This document shows, one piece after another, positions 1 through 8,687 of a DNA stretch of 64,000 bases. The notes under the pieces are model-generated. The model saw nothing but the letters and a program-made list of their open reading frames with translations. It was not told the origin of the DNA and searched no databases. Made by a program: the position numbers and the translations under genes. The stretch comes from Marinospirillum minutulum DSM 6287 (GTDB lineage Bacteria; Pseudomonadota; Gammaproteobacteria; Pseudomonadales; Halomonadaceae), in NCBI RefSeq assembly GCF_000422325.1, contig NZ_AULO01000010.1:248001-312000 (forward strand). Direction: 5' to 3'. Numbering within the stretch: position 1 is the stretch's first letter; each line of letters opens with the position of its first letter.

Positions 1-459
1 AATTCTTCTAACCGGCGCCATGACTGGCTCGGTTAATTGATAAACCAATACTGCACCTGGGTGGTTTGCCTGAGGTGCAACCCAGCTAAGTACAATAGAA
101 ATTATTAACATAAAGAAGTACAAATCTAAAATGGTTTTTACTACTCCAGCAACACTGCCAATAAGAATATTGCCAATGCCTGCTCCTGCTAACAAACCAG
201 TTAAATAAAGGGCTAGCGCTATACCTAAGGCTTTTATTGCTAGGGCAAAAAGTAGGCTGGCTAAATCTAATCGCCCTTGCGGTTTAATTATTGCTTGAAG
301 CGGTAAAATAACTGGATTCGTTGCTTTTACTACGCCCTGAGTAATAGGGTTGAAATAATCTGCTTTACTTAAATGCAGTAAAAACCTTAGCACCACTATA
401 AAAGTAGCCATGCTGAATAACAGCTGAACAAAAGAAGCCAAACCTGCGCCCATTCCCAT
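1..459 (-). CDS. yggT: YggT family membrane protein (3' end cut by window edge)
   Basis: Open on minus from an ATG at 457-459 to the window edge, 153 codons without a stop, so the C-terminus is missing. The protein is strongly hydrophobic with two similar halves, each a pair of membrane segments, as in the two-copy YGGT domain. A GGAG ribosome site lies 7 bases before the ATG. It follows yggS and proC on the same strand, the classic yggS-proC-yggT order. Family members are inner-membrane proteins linked to osmotic or cation stress; the precise role is not established. A second in-frame ATG lies two codons in. Confidence 0.88.
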   Translation of the reverse strand, partial: MGMGAGLASFVQLLFSMATFIVVLRFLLHLSKADYFNPITQGVVKATNPVILPLQAIIKPQGRLDLASLLFALAIKALGIALALYLTGLLAGAGIGNILIGSVAGVVKTILDLYFFMLIISIVLSWVAPQANHPGAVLVYQLTEPVMAPVRRI

Positions 460-526
460 ATTAATACTCCGCTAACTTAGCTCAATAATTGTTTTCTTTT
501 ACTATTCTACGTTATGCGCCCTGAAC

Positions 527-1372
527 CTAGCAGCCTTTTAGTTCTTCTGCTAATTCTGCCGCTCGATTTGCTGCTGCCTGTGCTGCGCTTTCTACTAACT
601 TAGGCAACCCCTGCTCAATAAATGTTTTTAGTGCCTGCTCTGTTGTTCCACCGGGTGAAGTAACCTTACGCCTTAGTTCAGCTGGCAAGTCTTCTGATTC
701 AACCAGCATTTTACCAGCCCCTGCCGCGGTTGCCTTGGCTAACTCTAAAGCCAGCTCAGAACTCAAACCTAATTTTTCTCCCGCCACTGCCAAGGCCTCG
801 GTAAATAAAAAGTAATAGGCAGGGCCTGAACCAGAAATGGCTGTCACTGCATCTAACTGCTGTTCTTCTTCCACCCAATAAGCTTGACCAACCGCTTGCG
901 TAATTTGTTCAACCCAAGCACGCTGCTGTTCATTCACCCTAGCCGTAGCATAAAGCCCTGCAACCCCAGCACCTAAAAGCGAAGGCGTGTTTGGCATAGA
1001 ACGTACCAGAGGCAGGTTGCCACCCAGCCAACCAAGTAGAAGATCGCTAGTTAACCCCGCAGCTATGCTTAAGATTAGAGGCTTTTTTTCTTGCACCACC
1101 TCTACCAAGGACAAGCACACCTCCTGCATGACTTGAGGCTTAACACCTAAAACCAGCATATCTGCCCAAGCAGCTGCTTGTTGGTTATCCGTCGTAATGG
1201 TTATGCCGGTTTCTTTTGCTAACAACTCTAAGCTTTCTAAATCTCGACTCGTAGCCATTAAAGAGGCTGCGGGAAAACCTTGTTTTATTAGGCCACGTAG
1301 AATGGCACCACCCATATTACCCGCACCTATAAAAGCGACTCGGGGTTGATCTTTAGTGTTTAACTGCTTCAT
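527..1372 (-). CDS. proC: Pyrroline-5-carboxylate reductase
   Basis: ProC reduces 1-pyrroline-5-carboxylate to proline with NAD(P)H, the last step of proline synthesis, in the cytoplasm. The 281-residue protein has the N-terminal Rossmann motif GAGNMGGA at residues 16-23 and the family signature SPGGTTE near residue 239 in the C-terminal dimerisation domain, where a conserved Ser/Thr region binds substrate. Length is normal for the family. It lies 16 bases after yggS and 67 bases before yggT, all on minus, so it is probably co-transcribed with them. Confidence 0.96.
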   Translation of the reverse strand: MKQLNTKDQPRVAFIGAGNMGGAILRGLIKQGFPAASLMATSRDLESLELLAKETGITITTDNQQAAAWADMLVLGVKPQVMQEVCLSLVEVVQEKKPLILSIAAGLTSDLLLGWLGGNLPLVRSMPNTPSLLGAGVAGLYATARVNEQQRAWVEQITQAVGQAYWVEEEQQLDAVTAISGSGPAYYFLFTEALAVAGEKLGLSSELALELAKATAAGAGKMLVESEDLPAELRRKVTSPGGTTEQALKTFIEQGLPKLVESAAQAAANRAAELAEELKGC

Positions 1373-1388
1373 CTTATTTTCCTATCAC

Positions 1389-2096
1389 TTAAACCTTAGG
1401 CTCACGAGCACCGAAAATTGCTGTGCCAATTCTAACGAGAGTACTACCTTCTGCTATTGCCGCCTCTAAATCACCACTCATACCCATAGACAAGGTGGTT
1501 AAGTTTAATTCGGGTAAGGCTTGCATTAGTTGGGCTTGTAAATCAGCCAACTGGGCAAAAGCTTGGCGCTGCTGGGTAAAATCTTCGCTGACTTTAGGTA
1601 TACACATTAAACCGCATACTTCCAAACGGGGCAGCTCAAGTAGTTGCTTGGCAAAACCTAAGACTTCAGAAGGCAGTATTCCAGCCTTGCTGGCTTCATT
1701 ACTAATATTTACTTGAATAAGCACCTTTAACTTAGGCAACTTAGCTGGCCGCTGGTCATTTAGCCGTTGGGCTATTTTTTGCCTAGCTAGGGTATGTAGC
1801 CAAGCAAAGTTCTCCGCTATTTCTCGTGTTTTATTGGACTGAACAGCCCCAATAAAGTGCCACTCTAGTTCGGGTAAATCTGCTAGCTCTTGTTGTTTTT
1901 GCAAAGCTTCTTGTAAGTAGTTTTCACCAAAGGCTTGCTGGCCTGTTGCTGCCGCAACCCTTATTGCTTCAGCAGGCTGAGTTTTACTCACCGCTAAAAC
2001 TTTGACCTCCGAGGGGTTACGACCAAATTTATGACAAGCTTGCTCTACCTGTTGGCGAACCTTTGCGATATGCTCAGTAATGACAGAATGCAACAT
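1389..2096 (-). CDS. yggS: PLP homeostasis protein, YggS family
   Basis: YggS (PLPBP) is a single-domain alanine-racemase-fold protein that carries pyridoxal 5'-phosphate without a known enzymatic reaction and balances free PLP and amino/keto-acid pools. At 235 residues it is of usual length. The PLP lysine is Lys38 in AVSKTQ; the C-terminal SMGMSGDLEAAI and VRIGTAIFG stretches form the phosphate-binding side. It is the first gene of yggS-proC-yggT and is divergent from pilT with only 28 bases between start codons, so the promoters probably lie partly within the neighbouring coding regions. Confidence 0.94.
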   Translation of the reverse strand: MLHSVITEHIAKVRQQVEQACHKFGRNPSEVKVLAVSKTQPAEAIRVAAATGQQAFGENYLQEALQKQQELADLPELEWHFIGAVQSNKTREIAENFAWLHTLARQKIAQRLNDQRPAKLPKLKVLIQVNISNEASKAGILPSEVLGFAKQLLELPRLEVCGLMCIPKVSEDFTQQRQAFAQLADLQAQLMQALPELNLTTLSMGMSGDLEAAIAEGSTLVRIGTAIFGAREPKV

Positions 2097-2124
2097 TAGG
2101 TTATTCTTTTTTCAAGGGTTGTGA

Positions 2125-3159
2125 ATGGATATTACAGAATTACTCGCCTTTTGCGCAAAACAGAAGGCTTCTGATCTGCACCTTTCTGCAGATCTTCCCC
2201 CGATGATTCGAGTCGATGGCGATATACGTCGTGTCAATGTTCCGGCCATGAGTCATAAGGAAGTTCATGCTTTAGTTTATGACATAATGAATGACAAGCA
2301 ACGACGTGACTACGAAGAGTTTTTAGAAGTCGACTTTTCTTTTGAGTTGCCTGGTCTGGCTCGCTTTAGGGTTAATGCATTTAACCATAACCGTGGCGCA
2401 GGTGCTGTTTTCCGTTTAATTCCATCGCAAGTGCTCACACTCGATGAACTAGGCATGGGTGATGTGTTTCGTAACCTTGCTATGTTGCAGCGTGGTTTGG
2501 TGCTGGTTACTGGTCCAACGGGTTCTGGTAAATCGACCACCCTTGCCGCCATGATAGATTACGTTAATGAACGTAAAAATGCTCACATCCTTACCATTGA
2601 AGACCCTATAGAGTTTGTGCATGAATCTAAAAAGTGCCTAGTTAATCAGCGTGAAGTCCACCGCGACACCCTTGGCTTTTCTGAAGCACTGCGCTCAGCT
2701 TTAAGAGAAGACCCAGACATTATTCTTGTGGGTGAACTACGCGACTTAGAAACCATTCGCCTAGCCTTAACAGCAGCAGAAACCGGTCACACTGTTTTTG
2801 GCACGCTACACACCACGGGTGCAGCCAAAACCATTGACCGTATTGTGGATGTTTTCCCTGCGGAAGAAAAATCCATGGTGCGCTCCATGTTGTCGGAATC
2901 TTTGCAAGGCGTGGTATCACAGATGCTGCTAAAAAAAGAAGGGGGTGGGCGTATTGCCGCTCACGAAATAATGATAGGCACACCTGCTATTCGTAACCTT
3001 ATTAGAGAAGATAAAATTGCTCAAATGTACTCGGCTATTCAAACGGGTGCAGTCCACGGTATGCAAACCATGGATCAGTCACTTAAACAGCTGGTTTCTA
3101 AGGGGCTAATAACAAAAGAAGCCGCACGTGAAAAAGCCAAACAACCCGAAAGCTTTTAA
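2125..3159 (+). CDS. pilT: Type IV pilus retraction ATPase PilT
   Basis: PilT is the hexameric cytoplasmic ATPase that depolymerises type IV pili for twitching motility, adhesion and DNA uptake. The 344 residues show an N-terminal PAS-like domain, Walker A GPTGSGKST at 130-138, an Asp-box, a Walker B region around EDPDIILVGE, a His-box with GTLHT, and the retraction-specific AIRNLIRE motif near residue 290. An AAGGG ribosome site sits 6 bases before the ATG. pilU follows after 3 bases, forming a two-gene retraction operon. Pilus assembly genes are not in this window. Confidence 0.97.
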   Translation: MDITELLAFCAKQKASDLHLSADLPPMIRVDGDIRRVNVPAMSHKEVHALVYDIMNDKQRRDYEEFLEVDFSFELPGLARFRVNAFNHNRGAGAVFRLIPSQVLTLDELGMGDVFRNLAMLQRGLVLVTGPTGSGKSTTLAAMIDYVNERKNAHILTIEDPIEFVHESKKCLVNQREVHRDTLGFSEALRSALREDPDIILVGELRDLETIRLALTAAETGHTVFGTLHTTGAAKTIDRIVDVFPAEEKSMVRSMLSESLQGVVSQMLLKKEGGGRIAAHEIMIGTPAIRNLIREDKIAQMYSAIQTGAVHGMQTMDQSLKQLVSKGLITKEAAREKAKQPESF

Positions 3160-3162
3160 CCT

Positions 3163-4296
3163 ATGAAATTTACTGACTTTTTAAAAACGATGGCAGAGCG
3201 CAAAGGCTCTGACTTATTTATTACTACTGGCATGGCACCCTCAATGAAAGTTGACGGGCAACTAGAAGCCTTAGTTGATCAAAAGCTATCCGCAGATCAG
3301 GCACGAGAACTGGTTCTTGGCATAATGAATCAAGAACAACGAGAAGAGTTTCGTGCCAAAAAAGAGTGTAACTTTGCCATTAGTGCGGCTGGTATAGGTC
3401 GCTTTAGGGTCAGTGCTTTTTATCAACGTAACCAAGCGGGTATGGTTCTTCGCCGTATTGAATTTGATATTCCGCAGCTAGATGCACTTAATCTACCGGA
3501 AATCATTAAAGACCTTGCCATGACTAAGCGGGGCTTGATTCTTTTTGTTGGTGCAACAGGTACAGGTAAATCCACCTCTTTGGCTTCAATGATTCAATAC
3601 CGTAATGAAAACTCACGTGGCCACATTATTAGTATTGAAGACCCAATTGAGTTTATTCACCAACATAAGCAGTGCATTGTTACTCAACGAGAAGTTGGAA
3701 TAGATACAGAAAGCTTTGAAGTGGCACTTAAAAATACACTACGCCAAGCACCTGACGTTATTATGATAGGTGAAGTGCGTAATCGAGAAACCATGGAGTA
3801 TGCACTCGCTTTTGCTGAAACTGGCCACCTTTGTTTAGCCACGCTTCATGCCAATAATGCTGACCAAGCACTGGAAAGGGTTATTCACTTTTTTCCAACC
3901 GAACGCCACCCACAAATTTTTATGGATTTATCACTTAACCTAAGGGGTATTATTGCTCAACAGCTAGTACCTACGCCTGATGGCAAGGGGCGCAGAGCAG
4001 CGATAGAAATATTGCTTAATACACCCTTGGTTTCAGACATTATTCGTAAAGGTGAAATTCATCAATTAAAAAACCTAATGAAAAAATCACGTGACTTAGG
4101 TATGCAAACCTTTGATCAGGCTTTATTTGATTTATTCAACCAAGGTTTAGTGAGTGAGCAGGAAGCCTTATTACATGCTGACTCACCCAATGATTTACGT
4201 CTAATGATTAAGTTGGGTAGTGACAGTGCGGGTGACTCTTCTGGCTCTAATATTTTTGACAAAGCAGCTAGTAAGTTTACCTTGCAAGATGATTAA
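3163..4296 (+). CDS. pilU: Type IV pilus accessory retraction ATPase PilU
   Basis: PilU is a PilT paralogue that works with PilT to give forceful retraction. The 377-residue protein has Walker A GATGTGKST at 130-138, Walker B around DVIMIGE, and an LATLHANNADQ His-box. The tail is longer than that of PilT, with a Gly/Ser/Asp-rich section before the end, as is common in PilU. The start codon lies 3 bases after the pilT stop, pointing to coupled translation. No terminator oriented for this strand was found after it; the hairpin at 4311-4332 has its U tract on the other strand. Confidence 0.96.
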   Translation: MKFTDFLKTMAERKGSDLFITTGMAPSMKVDGQLEALVDQKLSADQARELVLGIMNQEQREEFRAKKECNFAISAAGIGRFRVSAFYQRNQAGMVLRRIEFDIPQLDALNLPEIIKDLAMTKRGLILFVGATGTGKSTSLASMIQYRNENSRGHIISIEDPIEFIHQHKQCIVTQREVGIDTESFEVALKNTLRQAPDVIMIGEVRNRETMEYALAFAETGHLCLATLHANNADQALERVIHFFPTERHPQIFMDLSLNLRGIIAQQLVPTPDGKGRRAAIEILLNTPLVSDIIRKGEIHQLKNLMKKSRDLGMQTFDQALFDLFNQGLVSEQEALLHADSPNDLRLMIKLGSDSAGDSSGSNIFDKAASKFTLQDD

Positions 4297-4302
4297 CTAA
4301 GT

Positions 4303-4332
4303 AAAAAAAAGCCACCCTGGGGGAGGGGTGGC
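4303..4332 (-). terminator. Rho-independent terminator on minus
   Basis: A 7-bp stem, GCCACCC (4311-4317) with GGGTGGC (4326-4332), has an 8-base loop. On minus it is followed by eight T (A8 at 4303-4310). It can end transcripts from hemY and also the small RNA proposed just upstream. On plus the hairpin has no T tract. Confidence 0.85.
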
Positions 4333-4430
4333 AAAGACTCGCTTGATGATGAGGAGAACCTGAAAAGAGCGGGAACCTACCGCACAGCTAAAAGCTTAAA
4401 TTCTTTCAGGCTTAGAGATCTCTCGACCTG
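4303..4430 (-). ncRNA. Candidate Fur-regulated small RNA (RyhB/PrrF-like architecture)
   Basis: Seen: a minus-strand promoter (TTGCCA, 17-base spacer, TATCAT) predicts a start near 4430. About 128 bases later comes a GC-rich terminator with eight U. There is no convincing reading frame. The 5' end can form a hairpin (CAGG/CCTG around AGAGATCTCT). A mid hairpin GCGG/CCGC is followed by a C/U-rich stretch (4342-4362 in complement) containing CUCCUCAU, which could pair with Shine-Dalgarno sequences. Inference: an iron-starvation small RNA of the RyhB/PrrF kind, because a Fur-like palindrome covers the promoter. It could instead be the 3' end of the hemY transcript. Homology to any known family was not tested. 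Confidence 0.62.
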
Positions 4431-4437
4431 TTAATTA

Positions 4438-4466
4438 ATGATAATCAGTCTCATTATCTTTGGCAA
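4438..4466 (-). promoter_or_regulatory. Sigma70 promoter overlapped by Fur-box-like palindrome
   Basis: Read on minus, TTGCCA (complement of 4461-4466) and TATCAT (complement of 4438-4443) are separated by exactly 17 bases. The 19-mer at 4440-4458 begins GATAAT and ends CATTATC; it matches 15 of 19 positions of the Fur consensus recalled from E. coli and is a perfect 6-7-6 inverted repeat. It fills the spacer and overlaps the -10, where Fur-Fe(II) would block RNA polymerase. Confidence 0.68.
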
Positions 4467-4491
4467 GTCTTTTTTTGAGAATAATTCGTAT

Positions 4492-5730
4492 TTATTTCTT
4501 TGTTGGTAAGGGTAAGGTGGGTAGCTGTCTCTGCAAGCCTTGCATAGCAAGCTTTTGAAAGAAATCTGCTTTACGCTCTTCACCCAAAGCGAGGTAAAGT
4601 TGCGACATTTCTGCACAAAGCTGATCTTTAACTTCCAACTGGTAGCTCGCCTGATAGTACTCTAACGCTTTTCCCCACAAGGCTTGCTGTTGGCTAATTC
4701 TAGCGAGCGCATGAAGTAGTACTGGGTCATTCGGTCGTTCTTTTAACCATTGTTCTGCCTCTAATAGGCGTCGTTTAGGCTCAGCTTCTTTAGGTAACAA
4801 ACCATAGTGTTCTACAAGCTTAGCCGACCAGGTATCTTTTAAACTTCGATTAAGTAACTGTTCAGCTAAACCTAGCTCTCCCTGCTTAATCAATACCTTT
4901 AGCCAAGCCAGTATTAGCTCGTCTTCGAGTTTCATTCTTGAGGGCAAGCCTTCCCATAAATCTTTGACTGCCATAAAGTTATCGGCAAGGCGCACATCCC
5001 TTAATAGCTCATCTAACCTACGTAAATAGACCTGCCTTTCTAGCTGATTTAATTCTTCTAATGAGCCAATTTGATGACGACGTAACTCTGGTAAAAGCTG
5101 TATAAGGGGTTTCCAGTCAGCCAAGGCTAGGTGTACATCTCTTAGTTGGCGCAATACCACTGGGTGACTAGGCACTTTTTCATGTAAACGAACCAGGGTA
5201 GCTAAGGCTTGTTCATAGTGACCTTGATCTAGCTGAATTCGAGCCTGCAAAAAATCTATTGCTATGCCAGCAGAAGGTGTTGATTTTTCTGCTTCTTTTA
5301 GAAAGGTTTCAACGTCTGCATTCTTGCCTTCATAATGAGCAGCTTGAGCAGCCGCTAGGTAGTTTATTAGGGGTGCACCACTATATTTAGCCGACTTAGA
5401 AAGCAGTTTTCTTGCTCTACGCCAACGCCCTTGCGCTAATTCAACTAATCCTTTTACTGTTAGTTTAAGTGCCCGTTGGTTTTTAAAGCGCAAATGCCTA
5501 TCTTTTAAACCACGCAAAGGGTGAACCAACCAGCCTAGAAAGTGTAATAGCCAAGCAGCAACCCACCAACTAATAACCACTAGTACCAAGGCTGTCCAAA
5601 AAGACATTTCTATACTGGTTTTTCCGTCGGGCAATACCAGTAAAAAATAACCTGTACCTTTTAATAGTTGCTGCCCTACTAGCACCGCAGCAGCAAGAAA
5701 AAACAACCATAAAAAGACGCGCTTAATCAT
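4492..5730 (-). CDS. hemY: HemY, TPR protein of the heme biosynthesis operon
   Basis: The 412-residue protein has two N-terminal membrane helices (about residues 3-20 and 42-68) followed by a long alpha-helical region with TPR-like repeats, matching the proteobacterial HemY_N family. This HemY is not the Bacillus protoporphyrinogen oxidase of the same name. Its role is unclear; a scaffold function for heme-synthesis enzymes at the membrane has been suggested. Its ATG overlaps the hemX stop as ATGA, indicating translational coupling. It is the last gene of the hemCDXY run; transcription probably ends at the hairpin at 4303-4332. Confidence 0.9.
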   Translation of the reverse strand: MIKRVFLWLFFLAAAVLVGQQLLKGTGYFLLVLPDGKTSIEMSFWTALVLVVISWWVAAWLLHFLGWLVHPLRGLKDRHLRFKNQRALKLTVKGLVELAQGRWRRARKLLSKSAKYSGAPLINYLAAAQAAHYEGKNADVETFLKEAEKSTPSAGIAIDFLQARIQLDQGHYEQALATLVRLHEKVPSHPVVLRQLRDVHLALADWKPLIQLLPELRRHQIGSLEELNQLERQVYLRRLDELLRDVRLADNFMAVKDLWEGLPSRMKLEDELILAWLKVLIKQGELGLAEQLLNRSLKDTWSAKLVEHYGLLPKEAEPKRRLLEAEQWLKERPNDPVLLHALARISQQQALWGKALEYYQASYQLEVKDQLCAEMSQLYLALGEERKADFFQKLAMQGLQRQLPTLPLPTKK

Positions 5731-6911
5731 GGCTGCACCTCTTGTTTCATTGTTTCTGAGGGGGCTTCTTCAGGTGAAACCGGTAGTTTTAAGCTATAAC
5801 GCTGAACAATAAAGGCTTGCAAACTAGCTAGGCTGGTTTCGGTTTCTGGTAGTTTTTGCTGTACTTTTTGTGCTATCAAAGCGTGTAGTTGGGTATTAAA
5901 GGTTTGGGTTGCTGGTTGGTTAGTATCAAAGCCTTCTAAACGCTTCTGCGCACCCGCCATACTCGTTTCATAAAGCTGCTGTTCGCCTCTTAGTGCTGCC
6001 CAAGACGCTTGAAGCAAGAGTGAGCTGAGTTGATGACGCAGCTCTAGCTCTTCGGCTGTAAAGGGCAGGGCTTCTAGGGGTAGCTCACGTTGGCGCACCA
6101 CAATTAGGTTCTTAACTTCTTGCCATAGGTATTGGTACCAAGTAAGTTCTGCTGCAATTTCACTAGCCTTAGCTAGATTAAGTGAGGGGGCTTCTGGGAG
6201 AGGCTGAACCTTTAATACTAATGCTTGATCTGCTAATTTTTGTAAGCCTAGCGCTATAGAAACCCTATCAATTTTAGGCAAGGCTTTAAGTTCTTCTATG
6301 TCTTCTAATAAATCACTGCGTACGCCTAAAGTGCCGGGTACATTAGCTTGTTTTAAACGCTGATCAGCCGTTGTCAGTAGTGTTAAAGCACCTTCAATAT
6401 CTTCTTCAAGTTGTAAGCGTTGATTAGCTAAGCGCAACAGGTATTCAACTTCTGCCAATAACCAATCATGCGGCTTAGGTTCACTCGACTTGGCTAACGA
6501 TTGTTGTATATCAGTCAAATGAAGCTGTTGATTTTCAAAACTTCTCTGAAGGTAGAGCTGGCGATCTTGTATATCACCTATAGCTGTTAAGCTTTTTAAA
6601 GGTGCTTGTAATGCTTGTTTTGTTGGTCTGTCTGCTAGCTGTTGCTCTAGTTGTATTAGTTGTTGATAACCATGCCAACCAAGCAAAGCCGTTGCAGCAA
6701 GGGCAGTTAACACCAAAACAAATAACCCCGTTGTTACTAGCCAGATTTTATTTTTTGCAGGTTTTTTAAGGGTGGCAGCAGTGGAGGGCGTTTTTTGCGG
6801 TGATGTGGCTTGCTTAGCACTGGATGTCGCTTTAGTTTGCTCAGCTTCTTTTTTGTCAGCCGGTTCTGCCGTCTGTTTGTTATTTTCGTTTGCTGATTGC
6901 TTCGCAGACAT
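5727..6911 (-). CDS. hemX: HemX, membrane protein of the heme biosynthesis operon
   Basis: At 394 residues it has the HemX layout: a Lys/Ala/Thr-rich cytoplasmic N-terminus of about 53 residues, one membrane helix at about 56-77, then a helical, coiled-coil-prone periplasmic domain. The family is often labelled uroporphyrinogen-III C-methyltransferase, but no SAM-methyltransferase motifs are visible, so that label is rejected here. It sits between hemD and hemY and overlaps hemY by 4 bases. Function is inferred only from operon context and topology. Confidence 0.9.
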   Translation of the reverse strand: MSAKQSANENNKQTAEPADKKEAEQTKATSSAKQATSPQKTPSTAATLKKPAKNKIWLVTTGLFVLVLTALAATALLGWHGYQQLIQLEQQLADRPTKQALQAPLKSLTAIGDIQDRQLYLQRSFENQQLHLTDIQQSLAKSSEPKPHDWLLAEVEYLLRLANQRLQLEEDIEGALTLLTTADQRLKQANVPGTLGVRSDLLEDIEELKALPKIDRVSIALGLQKLADQALVLKVQPLPEAPSLNLAKASEIAAELTWYQYLWQEVKNLIVVRQRELPLEALPFTAEELELRHQLSSLLLQASWAALRGEQQLYETSMAGAQKRLEGFDTNQPATQTFNTQLHALIAQKVQQKLPETETSLASLQAFIVQRYSLKLPVSPEEAPSETMKQEVQP

Positions 6912-6943
6912 AACCTTTCCTCTTAAATGCCTAGCTCTTTAAT

Positions 6944-7711
6944 TTATAAAGCTAAAGCCTTAATTGCGGCTAAAATAGCTTCTGACCCTGCACCATCTGT
7001 ATTAACAACTCGGTTAAAACCCATTTCTCGTGCTTGTTGTTCTATTCGGTAACTAGGTACTAATAACCAGCAGCGATTCAGCTGTTCTTCTAGTCTTGGT
7101 GAATCAGTGAACCTAGTTTTTACAAAAGCTAAATATTGGGCTAAAGCATCGCCACTGGTCACGACTAAAACTTGGTGGCTCCCGGCTAATAACTCTTCAA
7201 CCTGTTGCGGGTTTAACTTAGGTTTTACTCGTTCATAAAGCGGCAACACACTGACTTTAGCACCTCGGGCGGTTAGGCTGTCATACAATAAATCTCGCCC
7301 ACCTAGCCCTTTAACTAATAAGGCTTTTTCACCGGCTAGCTGGTGTAATTCTGGGTGCAATAATAGGTCTTCGCTTTTATCGCCTTGTTCAGGACAAACG
7401 GCTTCAATGCCTGCTTGCGCTAACCTGAGTTTAGTCCCTTGACCTACTGTGTACCAGTTCACACCTACCGGCCACTGCGGCCAAAAGTCTTCTAATAGTT
7501 CTAACAAAACATCGGCAGCACTAGGGCTAATAACCACCACACGCTGAAACAGGTCTAAATCCATTAACCACTGTTTTTGTTGGGCTTGCAAAGTCAGCGG
7601 TTCAATCGCCAATAAAGGCACATTGTTCACTTGGTAGCCTGCCGCTTGCAGGGGCAAAACCAACCGCTCTGCCATGGCTTCAGGGCGGGTGGTTAATATT
7701 TTAATGGGCAA
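6944..7711 (-). CDS. hemD: Uroporphyrinogen-III synthase
   Basis: HemD closes and isomerises hydroxymethylbilane to uroporphyrinogen III, feeding heme, siroheme and cobalamin synthesis. The 255-residue protein shows the low-conservation two-domain HemD pattern: N-terminal ILTTRPEA, the central VKGLGGRDLL motif, and the later VVTSGDAL stretch. It starts 3 bases after the hemC stop, the near-universal hemC-hemD order, which strengthens a call that sequence alone would leave weaker. Confidence 0.94.
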   Translation of the reverse strand: MPIKILTTRPEAMAERLVLPLQAAGYQVNNVPLLAIEPLTLQAQQKQWLMDLDLFQRVVVISPSAADVLLELLEDFWPQWPVGVNWYTVGQGTKLRLAQAGIEAVCPEQGDKSEDLLLHPELHQLAGEKALLVKGLGGRDLLYDSLTARGAKVSVLPLYERVKPKLNPQQVEELLAGSHQVLVVTSGDALAQYLAFVKTRFTDSPRLEEQLNRCWLLVPSYRIEQQAREMGFNRVVNTDGAGSEAILAAIKALAL

Positions 7712-7714
7712 AGT

Positions 7715-8647
7715 TTAATCTACCTTAAAACCATAAACTTTAGACAAAATTTCACCTGCACCCTGAGATAAAAGGTCTTCGGCTACTTTAATTCCTAAAG
7801 CAACAGGGTCACTGGCTGGGCCTTTAGCTTCAGCACGTAAAATAAGCGTTCCTTCCGGTTCGCCCACTAGCGCACGTAGCCACAGCTGATCGCCTTCTAA
7901 AATAGCATAGCCACCAATTGGCACCTGACAACCGCCTTGCAAGCGAGTGTTCATGGCTCTTTCTGCCAACACGCAAGTAGCAGAAGGTACATCGTTTAAA
8001 GGTGCAACCAAAGCAGCGCAGCGTTCGTCGTCTTCTCGCAGTTCTATGCCTAAAGCACCCTGACCACAAGCCGGTAAAGAAATTTCGGCTGGAATGTCTA
8101 AGCGCACTCGCTCACCCAAGCCCATGCGTTGCAGGCCAGAAGTAGCTAATAAAATAGCATCGTAATCACCAGCATCTAGCTTGCCCATACGAGTTTGAAT
8201 ATTACCGCGCAGCCATTCCACTTTTAAATCGGGGCGGTTAGCCAAAATTTGGCAACTGCGGCGCAGGCTAGAAGTACCTACAATACTGCCGGCTGGCATA
8301 GCATCAAAGGAATCATACTTATTTGATACAAAAGCATCGGTAGGTGCATGGCGTTCTAAAATGGGACCAAGCATCAAACCTTCTGGAAATTCCATAGGTA
8401 CATCTTTCATGGAATGCACGGCTATGTCGGCTTCGCCATTTAACATGCAGGCTTCTAGCTCTTTAACAAACAAACCTTTGCCGCCAATTTTTGACAAGGG
8501 CGTGTTTAAAATAATATCGCCCTGCGTTTTAATGGGAACCAACACCACTTCTAAATTAGGGTGCAAAGCTTCTAAACGGGCTTTAACGTGTTCCGCCTGC
8601 CACAAGGCTAAAGGACTACGACGCGTGGCAATTTTTAACTGAGACAC
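7715..8647 (-). CDS. hemC: Porphobilinogen deaminase (hydroxymethylbilane synthase)
   Basis: HemC joins four porphobilinogens into hydroxymethylbilane using a covalently bound dipyrromethane cofactor. The 310-residue protein carries the family landmarks: N-terminal [28 protein letters not shown], and the cofactor cysteine Cys240 in [10 protein letters not shown]. It is first of hemC-hemD-hemX-hemY and lies 40 bases after glmS on the same strand without an obvious terminator between them, so read-through from glmS is possible. Confidence 0.97.
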   Translation of the reverse strand: MSQLKIATRRSPLALWQAEHVKARLEALHPNLEVVLVPIKTQGDIILNTPLSKIGGKGLFVKELEACMLNGEADIAVHSMKDVPMEFPEGLMLGPILERHAPTDAFVSNKYDSFDAMPAGSIVGTSSLRRSCQILANRPDLKVEWLRGNIQTRMGKLDAGDYDAILLATSGLQRMGLGERVRLDIPAEISLPACGQGALGIELREDDERCAALVAPLNDVPSATCVLAERAMNTRLQGGCQVPIGGYAILEGDQLWLRALVGEPEGTLILRAEAKGPASDPVALGIKVAEDLLSQGAGEILSKVYGFKVD

Positions 8648-8687
8648 AAGAACTCCAAAATTTTAAGCGGTTTATCTAATCTACAAA

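Noticed and set aside
4351-4365. Plus-strand string GGAGAACCTGAAA identical, as I recall it, to part of E. coli RyhB
   Set aside because: It is on the strand opposite to the promoter, Fur-like site and terminator. A plus-strand RNA would have no terminator, so I treat the match as chance or as complementarity, and the recalled RyhB sequence was not verified.
5727-6911. HemX as a uroporphyrinogen-III methyltransferase
   Set aside because: No SAM-binding motifs; a single membrane helix and a coiled-coil periplasmic domain instead.
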